Shown in pieces: positions 55,052 through 64,000 of a stretch of DNA of 64,000 nt; position 1 is the stretch's first letter, and the number at the start of each line of letters is the position of its first letter. The position numbers and the translations under genes were made by a program. Source of the stretch: Winogradskyella ursingii (lineage in GTDB: Bacteria; Bacteroidota; Bacteroidia; Flavobacteriales; Flavobacteriaceae); assembly GCF_013403975.1 (NCBI RefSeq), contig NZ_JABFDH010000006.1:1-64000 (forward strand), read 5' to 3'. Under the pieces are notes generated by a model, which was given only the letters and a program-made list of their open reading frames with translations, was not told the origin of the DNA and did no database searches.

Positions 55052-56857
55052 TTACTTTTTTGATGGTTTAATAAACTCCAACACATTAGCAATCAAAATC
55101 ACAAGCACACATCCAAAAAGATTCAGCCATAAATACGGCATCCAATCGAACCACCAGCCAATAATTACGATAGCTTGAGTAATTAGCGCACCTACAAAAA
55201 CAGCATTACCTTTTATGTATTTAAAGAAAAATGCCAACAGAAAAATGCCTAAGACATTTCCGTAGAAAATAGAACCGATTATGTTTACAAGCTGAATTAA
55301 ATTTTCGGCCAAATCAGCAAAACAAGCAATAGTAATCGCTATAATTCCCCAAAGTAGTGTAAACCATTTAGTCATTTTTACGGTATGCTCTTCTCCCAAA
55401 TCCTCCTTCTGATTGCGTTGGTATAAATCAATTGAGGTAATCGTTGCTAAGGCATTGATTTCAGAAGCTGTGGAAGACATGGCAGCAGATAAGATTACCG
55501 CCAACAATAGCCCTATTAACCCAACAGGTAAATGATTGAGTATAAAACGAATGAACATATAATCTCTATCGTTGGTCTGCGTGTCCTTTGCTGAATCTTT
55601 GTAAAGATTATTGAGTTCATCTTTTTTGTTGATAAATGCATCACTTACAGGATTTGCTCTTAGACCTTCCAATTCATTTTGAAGTCGTGTGTATTCATTT
55701 GCATATTCCGAATCAATTGCTTTTTTGATTAAAAATTTTGATTCGAGTCGATAGTTTTTTTCAATACTATCTAGTTTTGAAAGTTGAATTCTTGTACGTT
55801 CACCTTCATCTGTGGAAAGCTTCAAACTGAGTTCTTGTTTTTCAGTAAAAAGGACATTTTGCTTCTCCTGAAGTGACCTGTACTCATCACCATATTCAGA
55901 ATTCAGAACGGTTTCAGTGGATTTATCTATAAAATTAAGCGGAGCAGGATTAAACTGGTAAAAGACAAACACCATAACACCAACGAGCAATATAAAGAAT
56001 TGCATAGGTACTTTTAGCAAACCATTGAACATCAAACCCATTTGCATTTCTTTCATGGACCTTCCGGAAAGGTAACGTTGCACCTGACTTTGATCTGTTC
56101 CAAAATATGAGAGCATTAAAAATGTACCGCCAATAAGACCAGTCCACACGGTGTATCTGTTTTCTAAATCAAAAGAAAAATCTAATACCTGCATTTTTCC
56201 AGTTGCTCCTGCGATATCAATAGCATCTACAAATGAAACTTCTTTTGGTATGAGGTCTATGACAATAAATAGTGCTGCCAACATACCTGCAAAAATCACG
56301 AACATTTGCTGTTTTTGGGTCACTGTTACGGCTTTAGTTCCACCCGATACAGTATAGATAATTACAAGGGTTCCAATAATTATATTAAGCGTCACGATAT
56401 TCCAGCCCAAAACAACGGATAGAATTATGGCAGGTGCAAAAATGGTGATACCTGCAGCCAAACCACGCTGAATTAAAAATAGGATTGCGGTAAGACTTCT
56501 TGTTTTTAAATCGAACCGGTTTTCGAGAAATTCGTAAGCAGTGTAAACTTTAAGTCTGTGATAGAGCGGAATAAATACCAGGCAAATGATGACCATGGCA
56601 ATTGGTAGTCCAAAATAAAATTGAACAAACCCCATTCCATCAGAAAATGCCTGACCTGTGGTAGATAGAAATGTGATCGCACTTGCTTGGGTTGCCATGA
56701 CTGACAATCCGATGGTCCACCATTGTGAGGTGTTGCCACCACGTACATAATCCTGGACGTTTTTGCTTCCTCTGGTTTTCCAAGTGCCATAACCAACAAT
56801 AATAAGCAAGGTGGCTATGAGAACTGCCCAATCTATGGGTGCCAGAGTTGGTGTCAT
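55052..56857 (-). CDS. Sodium:solute symporter (SSS family)
   Basis: A 601-aa membrane transporter. N-terminal helices include IDWAVLIATLLIIVGYGTWK, then VRGGNTSQWWTIGLSVMATQ and ASAITFLSTTGQAFSDGMGF, a characteristic Na+/substrate region, and TVSGGTKAVTVTQKQQMFVI. FGTDQSQVQRYLSGRSMKEM is the family signature. Between residues about 305 and 440 a charged coiled-coil-like segment of roughly 130 residues (SLQEKQNVLFTEKQELSLKL, TRLQNELEGLRANPVSDAFI) interrupts the transmembrane core. The substrate is unknown. The PIG-L deacetylase gene upstream suggests import of deacetylated sugars or peptides. Confidence 0.9.
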   Translation of the reverse strand: MTPTLAPIDWAVLIATLLIIVGYGTWKTRGSKNVQDYVRGGNTSQWWTIGLSVMATQASAITFLSTTGQAFSDGMGFVQFYFGLPIAMVIICLVFIPLYHRLKVYTAYEFLENRFDLKTRSLTAILFLIQRGLAAGITIFAPAIILSVVLGWNIVTLNIIIGTLVIIYTVSGGTKAVTVTQKQQMFVIFAGMLAALFIVIDLIPKEVSFVDAIDIAGATGKMQVLDFSFDLENRYTVWTGLIGGTFLMLSYFGTDQSQVQRYLSGRSMKEMQMGLMFNGLLKVPMQFFILLVGVMVFVFYQFNPAPLNFIDKSTETVLNSEYGDEYRSLQEKQNVLFTEKQELSLKLSTDEGERTRIQLSKLDSIEKNYRLESKFLIKKAIDSEYANEYTRLQNELEGLRANPVSDAFINKKDELNNLYKDSAKDTQTNDRDYMFIRFILNHLPVGLIGLLLAVILSAAMSSTASEINALATITSIDLYQRNQKEDLGEEHTVKMTKWFTLLWGIIAITIACFADLAENLIQLVNIIGSIFYGNVLGIFLLAFFFKYIKGNAVFVGALITQAIVIIGWWFDWMPYLWLNLFGCVLVILIANVLEFIKPSKK

Positions 56858-56858
56858 G

Positions 56859-56978
56859 CTATGCGAAAGACTGTGTTAAAAAGTAAAATAAAACGATATA
56901 AAGTGCATTTGCTACAAGTACTAGCGTGTACCTTTTACTCCATTTTTCTTTTGGCTGTGTTTGGTTAGGGTTGTGCAT
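56859..56978 (-). CDS. Short single-pass membrane protein (39 aa)
   Basis: A 39-aa protein starting MHNPNQTQPKEKWSKRYTLV, with one membrane helix (LVLVANALYIVLFYFLTQ). It lies 1 bp upstream of the symporter start on the same strand. Bacteroidota symporters of this type are often preceded by such a short open frame, which may be an accessory subunit. ATG 56978 is chosen; a longer frame from 57059 overlaps the deacetylase gene end. Confidence 0.7.
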   Translation of the reverse strand: MHNPNQTQPKEKWSKRYTLVLVANALYIVLFYFLTQSFA

Positions 56979-57006
56979 ATTAATCAATTTAGTTAGGTTG
57001 TTGCTA

Positions 57007-59523
57007 TTAGTTTTTAAGTTTGGATGGGTCATTTTTACCAGCAGAAAGTAAATTGGCAAACAGTCTATATGCGCCTGAAACTCCCGCAGGAAATTCCCTA
57101 AAAAAACTTAAACCTGTGTAAATATAATTGCCTTTACCATATTTTGCAACCAAAAGACTACCTTCTTTTGAAGTTTCTCCTTTATCGTTGAATGCAAGTA
57201 GTGGTGTAAATTCTTCCGACCACTCATCTGGAAAGTACAAACCACGTTCTTGTACCCAACCGTCAAAATCCTGAATTGTGATCTTATTTGGGTAGTTAAG
57301 AATTGGATGTTCAGGGTTTAAAATACGAACTGTCGCATTTTCGTCAGTGACTCTATCTCGCGATAAATTTAATTTATAAGGTGCTAAATCATCTACCTTA
57401 ATACCTCTGCTCGTATTGTATTGAATGACTAAATTACCACCATCCTTTACGTAATCCAATAGATATTTTTGTTTGAATTTTAACTCATCCACAATATTGT
57501 AGGCACGAATACCAACAACAATAGCATCAAAATTTGAAAGATTTTCAGGTGAAATCGCTTCTGGAGGAATCACAGTAACGTTATAGCCAATCTGTTGCAA
57601 ACTTTCTGGCACTACATCTCCTGCACCTTCTATGTAACCAATATTATTACCTCGTTTTTCGATATTTAGTCTTACGACTTTACTTTCACTTGGCATCAAT
57701 ACGGTTTGAAATGGAATATGTGGGTAATCGATTTCTATCAATTCATCTGTGAAAAATTCACCATCAATATTCACCATGGGTGTAATTAAGCCTTCACTTT
57801 GGTTTTTTGGAGGAATCACTGTGAATACGACCGTTTGCTCATCTCCCTTGTTAGCAATTTCTACTTTTTGCTTTTCTGGATAAAAGCTCCAACCATTTGG
57901 ATATGCCATTTGTACATAGCCATCAATATTATTTTTACCAGCTTTTACAATTACTTCAATATCTTTTTGTTGATCGTTTTCGAAAATGAATACCTTGTTT
58001 TTGATACTTGCTGAAACTTGAGGAATGATTTCAAAAGGTCTGTATAATTCCCCTTTATCGGGTTTGGAGTAGCGGTAAATTATAGGTTTAGAGAATGTAA
58101 TTGGTACCTCTTGTATACTTAAATTGAAAAGCACAGATACAGCTCTAGGAGTTTCAGGTAAACCTATCAATTCTTGGTTTGATACGCTGTACATACCAAG
58201 CGTACTATTTTTATTGAGCCAATATGGTGTTGTATAATTAATATCAGATGGAATTCTCATATTTTCTTTAAAATCCAAACTCTGATTAGCGGCCATTTCC
58301 ATGTTTTTTGAGATATCCTCATTCATGGTAGAAAGTTGATAGGAGACCAGTTTTATATCCGAGTTGCTTCGATTTAATATTTCGAGATTCAATTCTATGG
58401 TAGAATTGGGCGAAGCAGTAGGAGAAGACGCAGAAACCTCTAAGTACAGGCCAGCACAGGCTTGGATTATTGTTTTGAGGTCTTTGGTCTTTATAGTTTT
58501 CCAATGCTGATTCTCAATATTTTGAAGCAATTTGTAAGCTTCTAATAGTTGAGGTAAATGTGAGGATGGGTTTCTAAAATTAAAGTTGTTTTCAACTTGC
58601 ATCAAAATTTCTCCAATAGCATTACCTCCTTTTATTCTATTCCACGATGTATCGATACCATCAAATACATTTGTTTTGTTTTCAGGTTGATCACCTTTTA
58701 AAAATTCAAGATATTCATCTTGCGAGCCACGACTTGATAAGCGTCCAAATCCTTGACTTAAATGTTGGCTGCTTGCAATGGAGGCAATTTCGTTATTGGA
58801 TAACCCTTTACTTGGATAGTATTCGCCAATATCGAAAACAGTGAGTTTTTCTTTGTCTCTATCAAAATCTTCTTGATTTCTGTAAAACCATGAAGATGTA
58901 TTAAAATAAAGACGTTTGGGTTGCCAAGTTTCGGTAAACTTTAATTGAGAAGTAAATTTTGAAGCATCATTTGACAAATCAAAAGCTTCAAAACTTAACA
59001 TTGCAGAACTTGTATGATGTCCGTGAGTTGATCCGGGAGTTCTGTGATTGAACCTATTAATAATAACATCTGGTTTAAATTCTCGGATTGCCCAAACCAC
59101 ATCAGAGAGCACTTCATTTTTATTCCAAATTTCCAAAGTTTCGTCTGGATGTTTAGAGTAACCAAAATCGTTGGCTCTTGTGAAACGTTGTTCACCACCA
59201 TCGATTCGTCTTGCTGCCAACAATTCTTGTGTTCTGATGACTCCCAAAAGTTCTCTGATTTCTGGACCAATTAGGTTTTGGCCGCCATCTCCGCGTGTTA
59301 ACGATAAATAAGCTGTACGTGCCTTTACTTCGTTAGACATATAAGAAATCAATCTCGTATTTTCATCGTCAGGATGTGCCGCGATATAAAGTACCGAGCC
59401 TAAAACATTGAGTTTTTGAATGGCATTGTGAATTTCTGAAGAACTATATGTTTTGGGTTGTTGGGCTTGTAAGTTAATTATGGTGCTTAAGAAAAGCAGA
59501 AGACAAAGTCTTAATTTGTGCAT
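57007..59523 (-). CDS. PIG-L family deacetylase, large secreted form
   Basis: An 838-aa protein with a signal peptide (MHKLRLCLLLFLSTIINLQA). The PIG-L domain (about 40-270) shows AAHPDDE (metal-binding His50 and Asp/Glu) and later STHGHHTSS with the third His. The middle part (about 380-640) is beta-rich, immunoglobulin-like (SPTASPNSTIELNLEILNRS, EVIVKAGKNNIDGYVQMAYP). The C-terminal 200 residues resemble a class I glutamine amidotransferase-like or ThuA fold (FDAIVVGIRAYNIVDELKFK, DYVKDGGNLVIQYNTSRGI). It probably deacetylates an N-acetyl sugar outside the cytoplasm. ATG 59523 is chosen over an in-frame codon at 59550 for the signal peptide. It is followed by the symporter unit. Confidence 0.88.
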   Translation of the reverse strand: MHKLRLCLLLFLSTIINLQAQQPKTYSSSEIHNAIQKLNVLGSVLYIAAHPDDENTRLISYMSNEVKARTAYLSLTRGDGGQNLIGPEIRELLGVIRTQELLAARRIDGGEQRFTRANDFGYSKHPDETLEIWNKNEVLSDVVWAIREFKPDVIINRFNHRTPGSTHGHHTSSAMLSFEAFDLSNDASKFTSQLKFTETWQPKRLYFNTSSWFYRNQEDFDRDKEKLTVFDIGEYYPSKGLSNNEIASIASSQHLSQGFGRLSSRGSQDEYLEFLKGDQPENKTNVFDGIDTSWNRIKGGNAIGEILMQVENNFNFRNPSSHLPQLLEAYKLLQNIENQHWKTIKTKDLKTIIQACAGLYLEVSASSPTASPNSTIELNLEILNRSNSDIKLVSYQLSTMNEDISKNMEMAANQSLDFKENMRIPSDINYTTPYWLNKNSTLGMYSVSNQELIGLPETPRAVSVLFNLSIQEVPITFSKPIIYRYSKPDKGELYRPFEIIPQVSASIKNKVFIFENDQQKDIEVIVKAGKNNIDGYVQMAYPNGWSFYPEKQKVEIANKGDEQTVVFTVIPPKNQSEGLITPMVNIDGEFFTDELIEIDYPHIPFQTVLMPSESKVVRLNIEKRGNNIGYIEGAGDVVPESLQQIGYNVTVIPPEAISPENLSNFDAIVVGIRAYNIVDELKFKQKYLLDYVKDGGNLVIQYNTSRGIKVDDLAPYKLNLSRDRVTDENATVRILNPEHPILNYPNKITIQDFDGWVQERGLYFPDEWSEEFTPLLAFNDKGETSKEGSLLVAKYGKGNYIYTGLSFFREFPAGVSGAYRLFANLLSAGKNDPSKLKN

Positions 59524-59689
59524 AGCAGTATGTAGTTTGTTGCGTTTCAAATATATGAAAGTTGGAAACTTATGAGAATGGTTTTAGGTTTTGTTTAACT
59601 TGTTATAATTGTTAAACACAGATTTAAAAATTAATACGAGTTTCATTAGATCGGTTAGGTTTTTAAAATCAGTTTGATTGCTAATTTCT

Positions 59690-60769
59690 CTACAACCACT
59701 TCCTCCGTTTAAAGTAAATAAGCAGGCCAATAAATATGAGGACCATTACTCCTAAAAGTACAAAGTAGCCATAGCGGTATGTGAGTTCTGGAATGTATTC
59801 AAAATTCATACCGTAGATGCCTGCCAAAAATGTCAATGGAATAAAAATACTTGATATAATGGTTAGTACTTTCATTACTTCATTCATTCTATTGCTAATG
59901 GTGGTCATGTACATATCCATTAAACTCCAGATCATCTCACGATAAATATCTATATTTTCCGATACTTGTATTAAATGGTCGTAAATATCCCTATAATAGG
60001 TTATTGTGCGTTTGTAGATGAGGTGGTGTTCAATCTTTTCAACACGGCTTATGACTTCTCGGAGCGGAAAAATAGCCCGACGTACTTTTAGTATTTCGCG
60101 TTTTAATTCCTGAATTTCTGAGCTCACATCATTCTCGGCATCGCCAGCAAATAGTTGGGTTTCCAAATCTTCAATTTTATTACCCAAAGTTTCAATAATG
60201 CTAAAATAATTATCAACTACTGCATCAATAAGCGCATACATTAAATAATCGGATTTCTGGCCCCTGATCCTACCTTTACCGTGACGCAACCGATCTCTAA
60301 TGGAATCAAAAACATCACCTTCTGCTTCCTGAAATGTGAGCACATAATTTTTGCCAAGTACAAAACTGACTTGTTCTATAACAATCTGTTCTTGTTCATC
60401 ATAATAGAGCATTTTAAGGACCACGAAAAGATAATCCTCGTATTCATCGATTTTAGGTCTTTGCGTAGTATTTACGATGTCTTCTAAAACAAGTGGGTGT
60501 AAATCGTATTGACTGCCAATTCTTTCAATCTCTTCGACATAATGTAATCCATTAACATTAATCCAGGTAACGGAGTCAGTGTCTTTAAAAGGAATTGCGT
60601 CTTCGGCCTTAAGTAGGACAGTTTCTTCAATTTCATCCTTGCTGTAATCAAACGATTCTATATGAAGGGCCTTGTCAGATTTTTTGCCTGTGTAAACTAA
60701 AGTCCCAGGGACCTGACCAATGTGTTTTTTGTAGTTTTCGGTTCTTTTTTTCTTGAATTTCAGTTTCAT
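59690..60769 (-). CDS. corA: Magnesium/cobalt transporter CorA
   Basis: A 359-aa channel for Mg2+ (also Co2+). The N-terminal cytoplasmic domain (PGTLVYTGKKSDKALHIESF, SVTWINVNGLHYVEEIERIG, YDLHPLVLEDIVNTTQRPKI) is followed by a long stalk helix (LEDLETQLFAGDAENDVSSE region, REILKVRRAIFPLREVISR). The two C-terminal membrane helices carry the pore signature YGMNFEYIPEL (GMN) and end in a basic tail (FKRRKWL). It acts as a pentamer. It is single-gene, 48 bp after the mechanosensitive channel gene. Confidence 0.96.
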   Translation of the reverse strand: MKLKFKKKRTENYKKHIGQVPGTLVYTGKKSDKALHIESFDYSKDEIEETVLLKAEDAIPFKDTDSVTWINVNGLHYVEEIERIGSQYDLHPLVLEDIVNTTQRPKIDEYEDYLFVVLKMLYYDEQEQIVIEQVSFVLGKNYVLTFQEAEGDVFDSIRDRLRHGKGRIRGQKSDYLMYALIDAVVDNYFSIIETLGNKIEDLETQLFAGDAENDVSSEIQELKREILKVRRAIFPLREVISRVEKIEHHLIYKRTITYYRDIYDHLIQVSENIDIYREMIWSLMDMYMTTISNRMNEVMKVLTIISSIFIPLTFLAGIYGMNFEYIPELTYRYGYFVLLGVMVLIFIGLLIYFKRRKWL

Positions 60770-60816
60770 ATAATGGCAGTACGGGTTTTAAATATGATGC
60801 AATTATAATCGACAAT

Positions 60817-61359
60817 TTACAAAATACTGCTATCATCAATGTCGTTCAAGGCGTCTTTTTCTATCAATGTTACAGCCTTTTGTATAATGAGGTTATTGGG
60901 ATAGGTAGTAAGGTTACCATTATCCTCTCTTAACATGAGCTGAAATGCTCTAATGTCTTCGATAATTGCTTCGATTGGTGCATCTTTATCGTGAATCTTA
61001 ATTTTATCTCCAACTTTGTATGGAAATGAAAAGAACATAATTACACCAGATGTTATATTGCTCAAAATGGACCAAATTGCAAAGAGACCAATGCCAATGA
61101 CAGCAAAAACGGAAGAAAATACAAGCGTAATTTGTTGCGGTTCTACACCCCAAATATACGTTTCGACAAGTATAGCGATAAGTACTAAAGTTACTGTAAC
61201 ATAACGACCAATCAATATAGCACGAGCTTCGGTGGTACCACTTCTTTCGCCAATTTTTCTAACGGTAATTACAATAATTTTTCTAATAATAAGTAGTACT
61301 ACGAGAAGTATCGTAGTATAGATAATTTCGTATAGGTATGGTTGAAAAAAGTTACTCAT
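60817..61359 (-). CDS. Small mechanosensitive ion channel (MscS type)
   Basis: A 180-aa protein with three hydrophobic segments (LYEIIYTTILLVVLLIIRKI, YVTVTLVLIAILVETYIWGV, LVFSSVFAVIGIGLFAIWSI) and a short soluble beta domain (FPYKVGDKIKIHDKDAPIEA, IEDIRAFQLMLREDNGNLTT, YPNNLIIQKAVTLI). The pore helix is the third segment, continuing NITSGVIMFFSF. It lacks the long C-terminal domain of E. coli MscS. It probably opens on membrane tension. The corA gene follows on the same strand after 48 bp, so both may form one ion-homeostasis transcript. Confidence 0.9.
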   Translation of the reverse strand: MSNFFQPYLYEIIYTTILLVVLLIIRKIIVITVRKIGERSGTTEARAILIGRYVTVTLVLIAILVETYIWGVEPQQITLVFSSVFAVIGIGLFAIWSILSNITSGVIMFFSFPYKVGDKIKIHDKDAPIEAIIEDIRAFQLMLREDNGNLTTYPNNLIIQKAVTLIEKDALNDIDDSSIL

Positions 61360-61407
61360 TTAAAAACTGTTGGTTCAAACAAATATAGTTCGGATTCTGT
61401 TAATGCG

Positions 61408-62334
61408 CTATTGCAATTTTAAGCTTTGCCTCAACGTTTCATCACTATTGCCATTTTTGGTCCAGTAAGCAGATTTTATTGATTCTAATTTTGTTGCTTT
61501 AGTTGTTAATGTTTTTGCTGAAGCTCCAAATCCACTGACCATCGTTTCTTCCCATCCGGAAATTCCGTAAGGAAACTCTGGGTTAAAGTATAAGGTCAAT
61601 GATCGATTTAAATCCGGATAAATGATTGTATAGCTATCATTTTTCAATTCTGCCTGAGCATTGTAAGCTTTAATTTCCTTATGTGCCAAACGTAAGTATT
61701 CCAGAGATGGAATTATATTAATATTTCCCGTCGGAAGACTTTGTGGATCGATTCTCAGTTTCGTCCATAATTCGTTTTCAGTCAAAGCTTTTTCTAGATT
61801 AAAATCTTCGTCGGCTTCACCCTGAAAATAGGAATGCGACATTACCTCAAAATCAGCTCGGTTATTAATTTGTGCGTAAACCTGCCCGCACCACTCCTGA
61901 ACTGATGCCGAAATTTTAATGGCATGTTCATTGTTTGTCACAGGGTAAAAGGTACTCTGCATAATGGAATAAGGATAAATTCCCGTATTAAAATTTTTAG
62001 TGGCATTAAGTTTCAATACCGAAATATTGTTTTCACTGTAAGTGTCTGCCTTGACTTGTGCTTCGGGTAAAAAGTCTTCTGTGACATAAATTAAAACTGC
62101 CGTGCCGTCTCTCATTTCGCCGTAACGCGCTTGTTCTAATTTGTATGACGTGATTTCGGCCTCGCCAGCGTACCAATAATCTTTAAATTCTTTTGAGAGT
62201 TGAGCTTTACTTGCGAGTTGTTCGTTTTCCGGACGAGCAGCTTCGCTTAATTTTGATGTGGTCTCAACTGTTTCTTTGCAGGAAAAAGCTAATATTATTA
62301 ATAGAACTAAACTATAAATTTTAAAAATTTTCAT
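61408..62334 (-). CDS. Lipoprotein, function unknown
   Basis: A 308-aa predicted lipoprotein: KIYSLVLLIILAFSCKETVE gives a lipobox ending at Cys19. The mature part includes AQLSKEFKDYWYAGEAEITS, GEMRDGTAVLIYVTEDFLPE, SVQEWCGQVYAQINNRADFE and LYFNPEFPYGISGWEETMVS. Homologues in flavobacteria are sometimes labelled septum formation inhibitor Maf, probably because they neighbour maf; nothing in the sequence resembles Maf. Its start overlaps the membrane-protein gene stop by 4 bp. Confidence 0.8.
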   Translation of the reverse strand: MKIFKIYSLVLLIILAFSCKETVETTSKLSEAARPENEQLASKAQLSKEFKDYWYAGEAEITSYKLEQARYGEMRDGTAVLIYVTEDFLPEAQVKADTYSENNISVLKLNATKNFNTGIYPYSIMQSTFYPVTNNEHAIKISASVQEWCGQVYAQINNRADFEVMSHSYFQGEADEDFNLEKALTENELWTKLRIDPQSLPTGNINIIPSLEYLRLAHKEIKAYNAQAELKNDSYTIIYPDLNRSLTLYFNPEFPYGISGWEETMVSGFGASAKTLTTKATKLESIKSAYWTKNGNSDETLRQSLKLQ

Positions 62335-62711
62335 CTGTTTTGTTTTTCTATTGTGATGTGCAACGCTTTTCTAAAAGGTAAGTTTAAATATTTATAAATC
62401 ATAATTGCAGACATTATAAAATTTACAATCCAGATAGAGATACCTACAAAAATTAATTGTTTTGCTTCACTGCTAAATTCTTTGAATTCATTAAATTCTG
62501 ATAGTAATGCACCTAAAAAATAAAGATTGACCATAAAGAAAATTGCACCTATTAATATTCCTGAAATTCTGTTTTTAAAGATTAGCTGAAGTATTATAAT
62601 AGTGGCAATGGCAATAAAAATGGGGTTGATAAAATATGGCGGTGCATATCCTGCTAAAATCAATAAAATGATTAGGTAGTATTCAGGTGATTTAAACAGT
62701 AGTTTTTTCAT
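62331..62711 (-). CDS. Small integral membrane protein (126 aa)
   Basis: A 126-aa protein with about four membrane segments: YYLIILLILAGYAPPYFINP, FIAIATIIILQLIF, GILIGAIFFMVNLYFLGALL and LIFVGISIWIVNFIMSAIMI, ending in a basic tail. The family is not recognised. It overlaps the lipoprotein gene by 4 bp, so the two are probably coupled. The maf gene lies 53 bp upstream on the same strand. Confidence 0.75.
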   Translation of the reverse strand: MKKLLFKSPEYYLIILLILAGYAPPYFINPIFIAIATIIILQLIFKNRISGILIGAIFFMVNLYFLGALLSEFNEFKEFSSEAKQLIFVGISIWIVNFIMSAIMIYKYLNLPFRKALHITIEKQNR

Positions 62712-62764
62712 TTTATGAAGTTTCGGCTCTAAATTCTTATCAACTTAAACATAAAGTTACGAAC

Positions 62765-63358
62765 CTAATTACCTTCAGCAATAACGTTTAACGTTTCATA
62801 AAGCAAATGGGTCGGCAAACCGACCACATTGTTGTAAGAACCTTCAATGTTTGTGATGCCAATTGCACCAATCCACTCTTGTATGCCGTAAGCACCAGCT
62901 TTGTCTAACGGTTTGTAAGCTTCAACGTAATATCTTATTTCTTCGTCCGTAAGTTTTTTAAAAGTGACCTTTGTGATGGTATGAACAACTTCTTGCTGTG
63001 ATGCTCTTGTGAAACATATTGATGTAACGACTTCGTGGGTTGCATTGCTCAAACTCTTAATCATATTGAGGGCATCTGATTCATCAGTTGGTTTTTCTAC
63101 GGCTTTACTATCGTGCCAAACAATGGTGTCACTCGTGATGAGAATGTCCTTCTCTTTCAATTCTTCTTTAAAAGCTTCAGCCTTTAGTTTCGCTAAATAA
63201 TTTGTGATTTCTTGACATTTTAAATGGTTTGGGTAAACTTCGTCAATGGGTTTTAGTCGGACCTCAAAATTGAGATTCAATGTTTTAAAAAACGCATGAC
63301 GACGTGGCGAGGCGGAAGCCAGAATAAGATTGAAATTTTTTAGTTTTTCGTTCAGCAT
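62765..63358 (-). CDS. maf: Maf family nucleotide pyrophosphatase
   Basis: A 197-aa protein. ILASASPRRHAFFKTLNLNF (residues 12-31) is the family signature with substrate-binding Ser and Arg residues. YLAKLKAEAFKEELKEKDIL and TSDTIVWHDSKAVEKPTDES contain the Lys and Asp of the active site, and DKAGAYGIQEWIGAIGITNI with GSYNNVVGLP closes the pocket. Maf proteins hydrolyse non-canonical or modified nucleotides such as dTTP/UTP forms and act in house-cleaning. It lies 4 bp after the UbiA-type gene, in the same transcript. Confidence 0.96.
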   Translation of the reverse strand: MLNEKLKNFNLILASASPRRHAFFKTLNLNFEVRLKPIDEVYPNHLKCQEITNYLAKLKAEAFKEELKEKDILITSDTIVWHDSKAVEKPTDESDALNMIKSLSNATHEVVTSICFTRASQQEVVHTITKVTFKKLTDEEIRYYVEAYKPLDKAGAYGIQEWIGAIGITNIEGSYNNVVGLPTHLLYETLNVIAEGN

Positions 63359-63362
63359 AAGA

Positions 63363-64000
63363 TTAAATCACAAATTTATAGAGTGCCAATGACAGCATTC
63401 CCGTGAGCATGATCAGTTTTAAAATTTGGCTTATGTGGTTGTATTGCCCTTTATGTTCGGCATTAAAGATTTTGATACAAACGTAAATTAATGGTGCAAT
63501 GACCAATATAAGAAAATAGCCTATGACCAATTGTTGGGTGAACAGGTAGGTGATGACGTAATAGATCACGGAAAAAAGCGTCAGTAACACCACAATAAAT
63601 GCCACTTTATTAGCGCGCTCGCGACCAATGGCAATAGGCAATGTGTTCATTCCGGCTTTATGGTCACCGTCAATATCTTCGATATCTTTTATGATTTCAC
63701 GAACGAGATTAATTGCAAAAGCAAAAATCGCATAATCCCTTATAATATTGAAAAACAGAATCTGTACGCTTTTGTTGTTAGCATTCATGATTGGAAATAA
63801 TTCAAAAATCCCAATTGTTAAAATGGATAATGCTATAACGACTGAAACTACAATATTACCAACCAATAGCATTTGTTTTAGAGCTGAAGCATAAATATAG
63901 AGTAGTGCTGAAGCGGCAAAAAATACCACAAACAAGGCAGATTTGCCAACGTGATTAGCCAGATAAAACCCTAAAACAACTCCGATAATATTTAACACCA
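63363..64000 (-). CDS. UbiA-family prenyltransferase, 5' end cut by window
   Basis: The visible 211 residues are the C-terminal part of a polytopic UbiA enzyme. REIIKDIEDIDGDHKAGMNT is the second Asp-rich motif (DxxDxxxD type); the first (NDxxD) lies beyond the window edge. About six membrane helices are seen. UbiA enzymes attach prenyl chains to aromatic or other acceptors. Flavobacterial genes next to maf are often annotated as geranylgeranylglycerol-phosphate geranylgeranyltransferase; this is possible but cannot be confirmed. The true start is not in the window. Confidence 0.85.
   Translation of the reverse strand, partial: VLNIIGVVLGFYLANHVGKSALFVVFFAASALLYIYASALKQMLLVGNIVVSVVIALSILTIGIFELFPIMNANNKSVQILFFNIIRDYAIFAFAINLVREIIKDIEDIDGDHKAGMNTLPIAIGRERANKVAFIVVLLTLFSVIYYVITYLFTQQLVIGYFLILVIAPLIYVCIKIFNAEHKGQYNHISQILKLIMLTGMLSLALYKFVI

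Noticed and set aside
61408..62334. Septum formation inhibitor Maf annotation for the lipoprotein
   Set aside because: The real Maf protein is encoded at 62765-63358; this protein has a lipobox and no Maf motif.

Overview
The window looks like a piece of a marine flavobacterial chromosome (Bacteroidota, Flavobacteriaceae; the genus cannot be settled from sequence alone). It is AT-rich, Shine-Dalgarno sites are scarce, a few promoters fit the Bacteroidota TAnnTTTG element, and the gene families are typical of the group (DUF4290, DUF493, DUF2911, DUF6266, DUF6428, TIGR03643, an Asp-type MurA and a large photolyase/cryptochrome cluster).

Left part, 1-26946: a nested genomic island. It ends at a tRNA-Met gene (26947-27020, minus) with a tyrosine integrase (25560-26891) beside it. 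Inside lies an integron-like cassette array, about 14596-22740 and continuing past the left edge. All its genes are on the minus strand, downstream of a second tyrosine recombinase (22742-23869). The cassettes carry a MBL-fold hydrolase plus membrane protein; an exported Fe/Mn superoxide dismutase; a Crp-type regulator plus a DinB-fold protein; a MORN-like secreted protein; and a single-chain type IIG restriction-modification enzyme. They are separated by 125-191 bp imperfect palindromes (called J1-J5 here). All five cassettes begin with GTTG plus a cassette-specific 5-6 base tag and end with the inverted copy of the same tag plus CAAC. Matching of ends within a cassette, not within a junction, is the logic of integron cassettes. 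However, the motif differs from GTTRRRY and the recombinase appears to lack the IntI-specific insertion.

A 14.3 kb integrative element (253-14596) has inserted into junction J1. It is bounded by the 12-bp direct repeat ATACATTGTTGT and by paired GTTGTACC repeats at both ends. It carries an integrase, a helix-turn-helix protein, a gene II/X-like replication protein, and a small XRE regulator leading a two-gene restriction-modification system whose large subunit joins GIY-YIG, SF2 helicase and adenine methyltransferase domains. It also carries a HipA-like kinase/DUF3037 pair, a region packed with long palindromes and cruciforms (11656-13535), and a DUF6266 protein.

Right part, 27021-64000: mostly ordinary core genome. 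It has a START-like protein, an aminotransferase class IV enzyme, YqgE, HU, the AAA-recQ-fmt operon, DUF493, DUF4290 and murA. Next comes a long minus-strand light-response and photorepair region (37285-51699). It holds four photolyase/cryptochrome paralogues, GTP cyclohydrolase I (pterin supply), glutathione peroxidase, TspO, SDR enzymes, a flavin reductase, an ABC1 kinase, a TetR regulator and several small conserved proteins, two of which are short genes of 56 and 51 codons. An arsenic operon (arsR, DUF6428, arsenate reductase, aquaporin) follows. The last stretch holds DUF2911, an SSS symporter, a PIG-L deacetylase, CorA, a small MscS-type channel, a lipoprotein, Maf and a UbiA-family prenyltransferase cut by the window edge.
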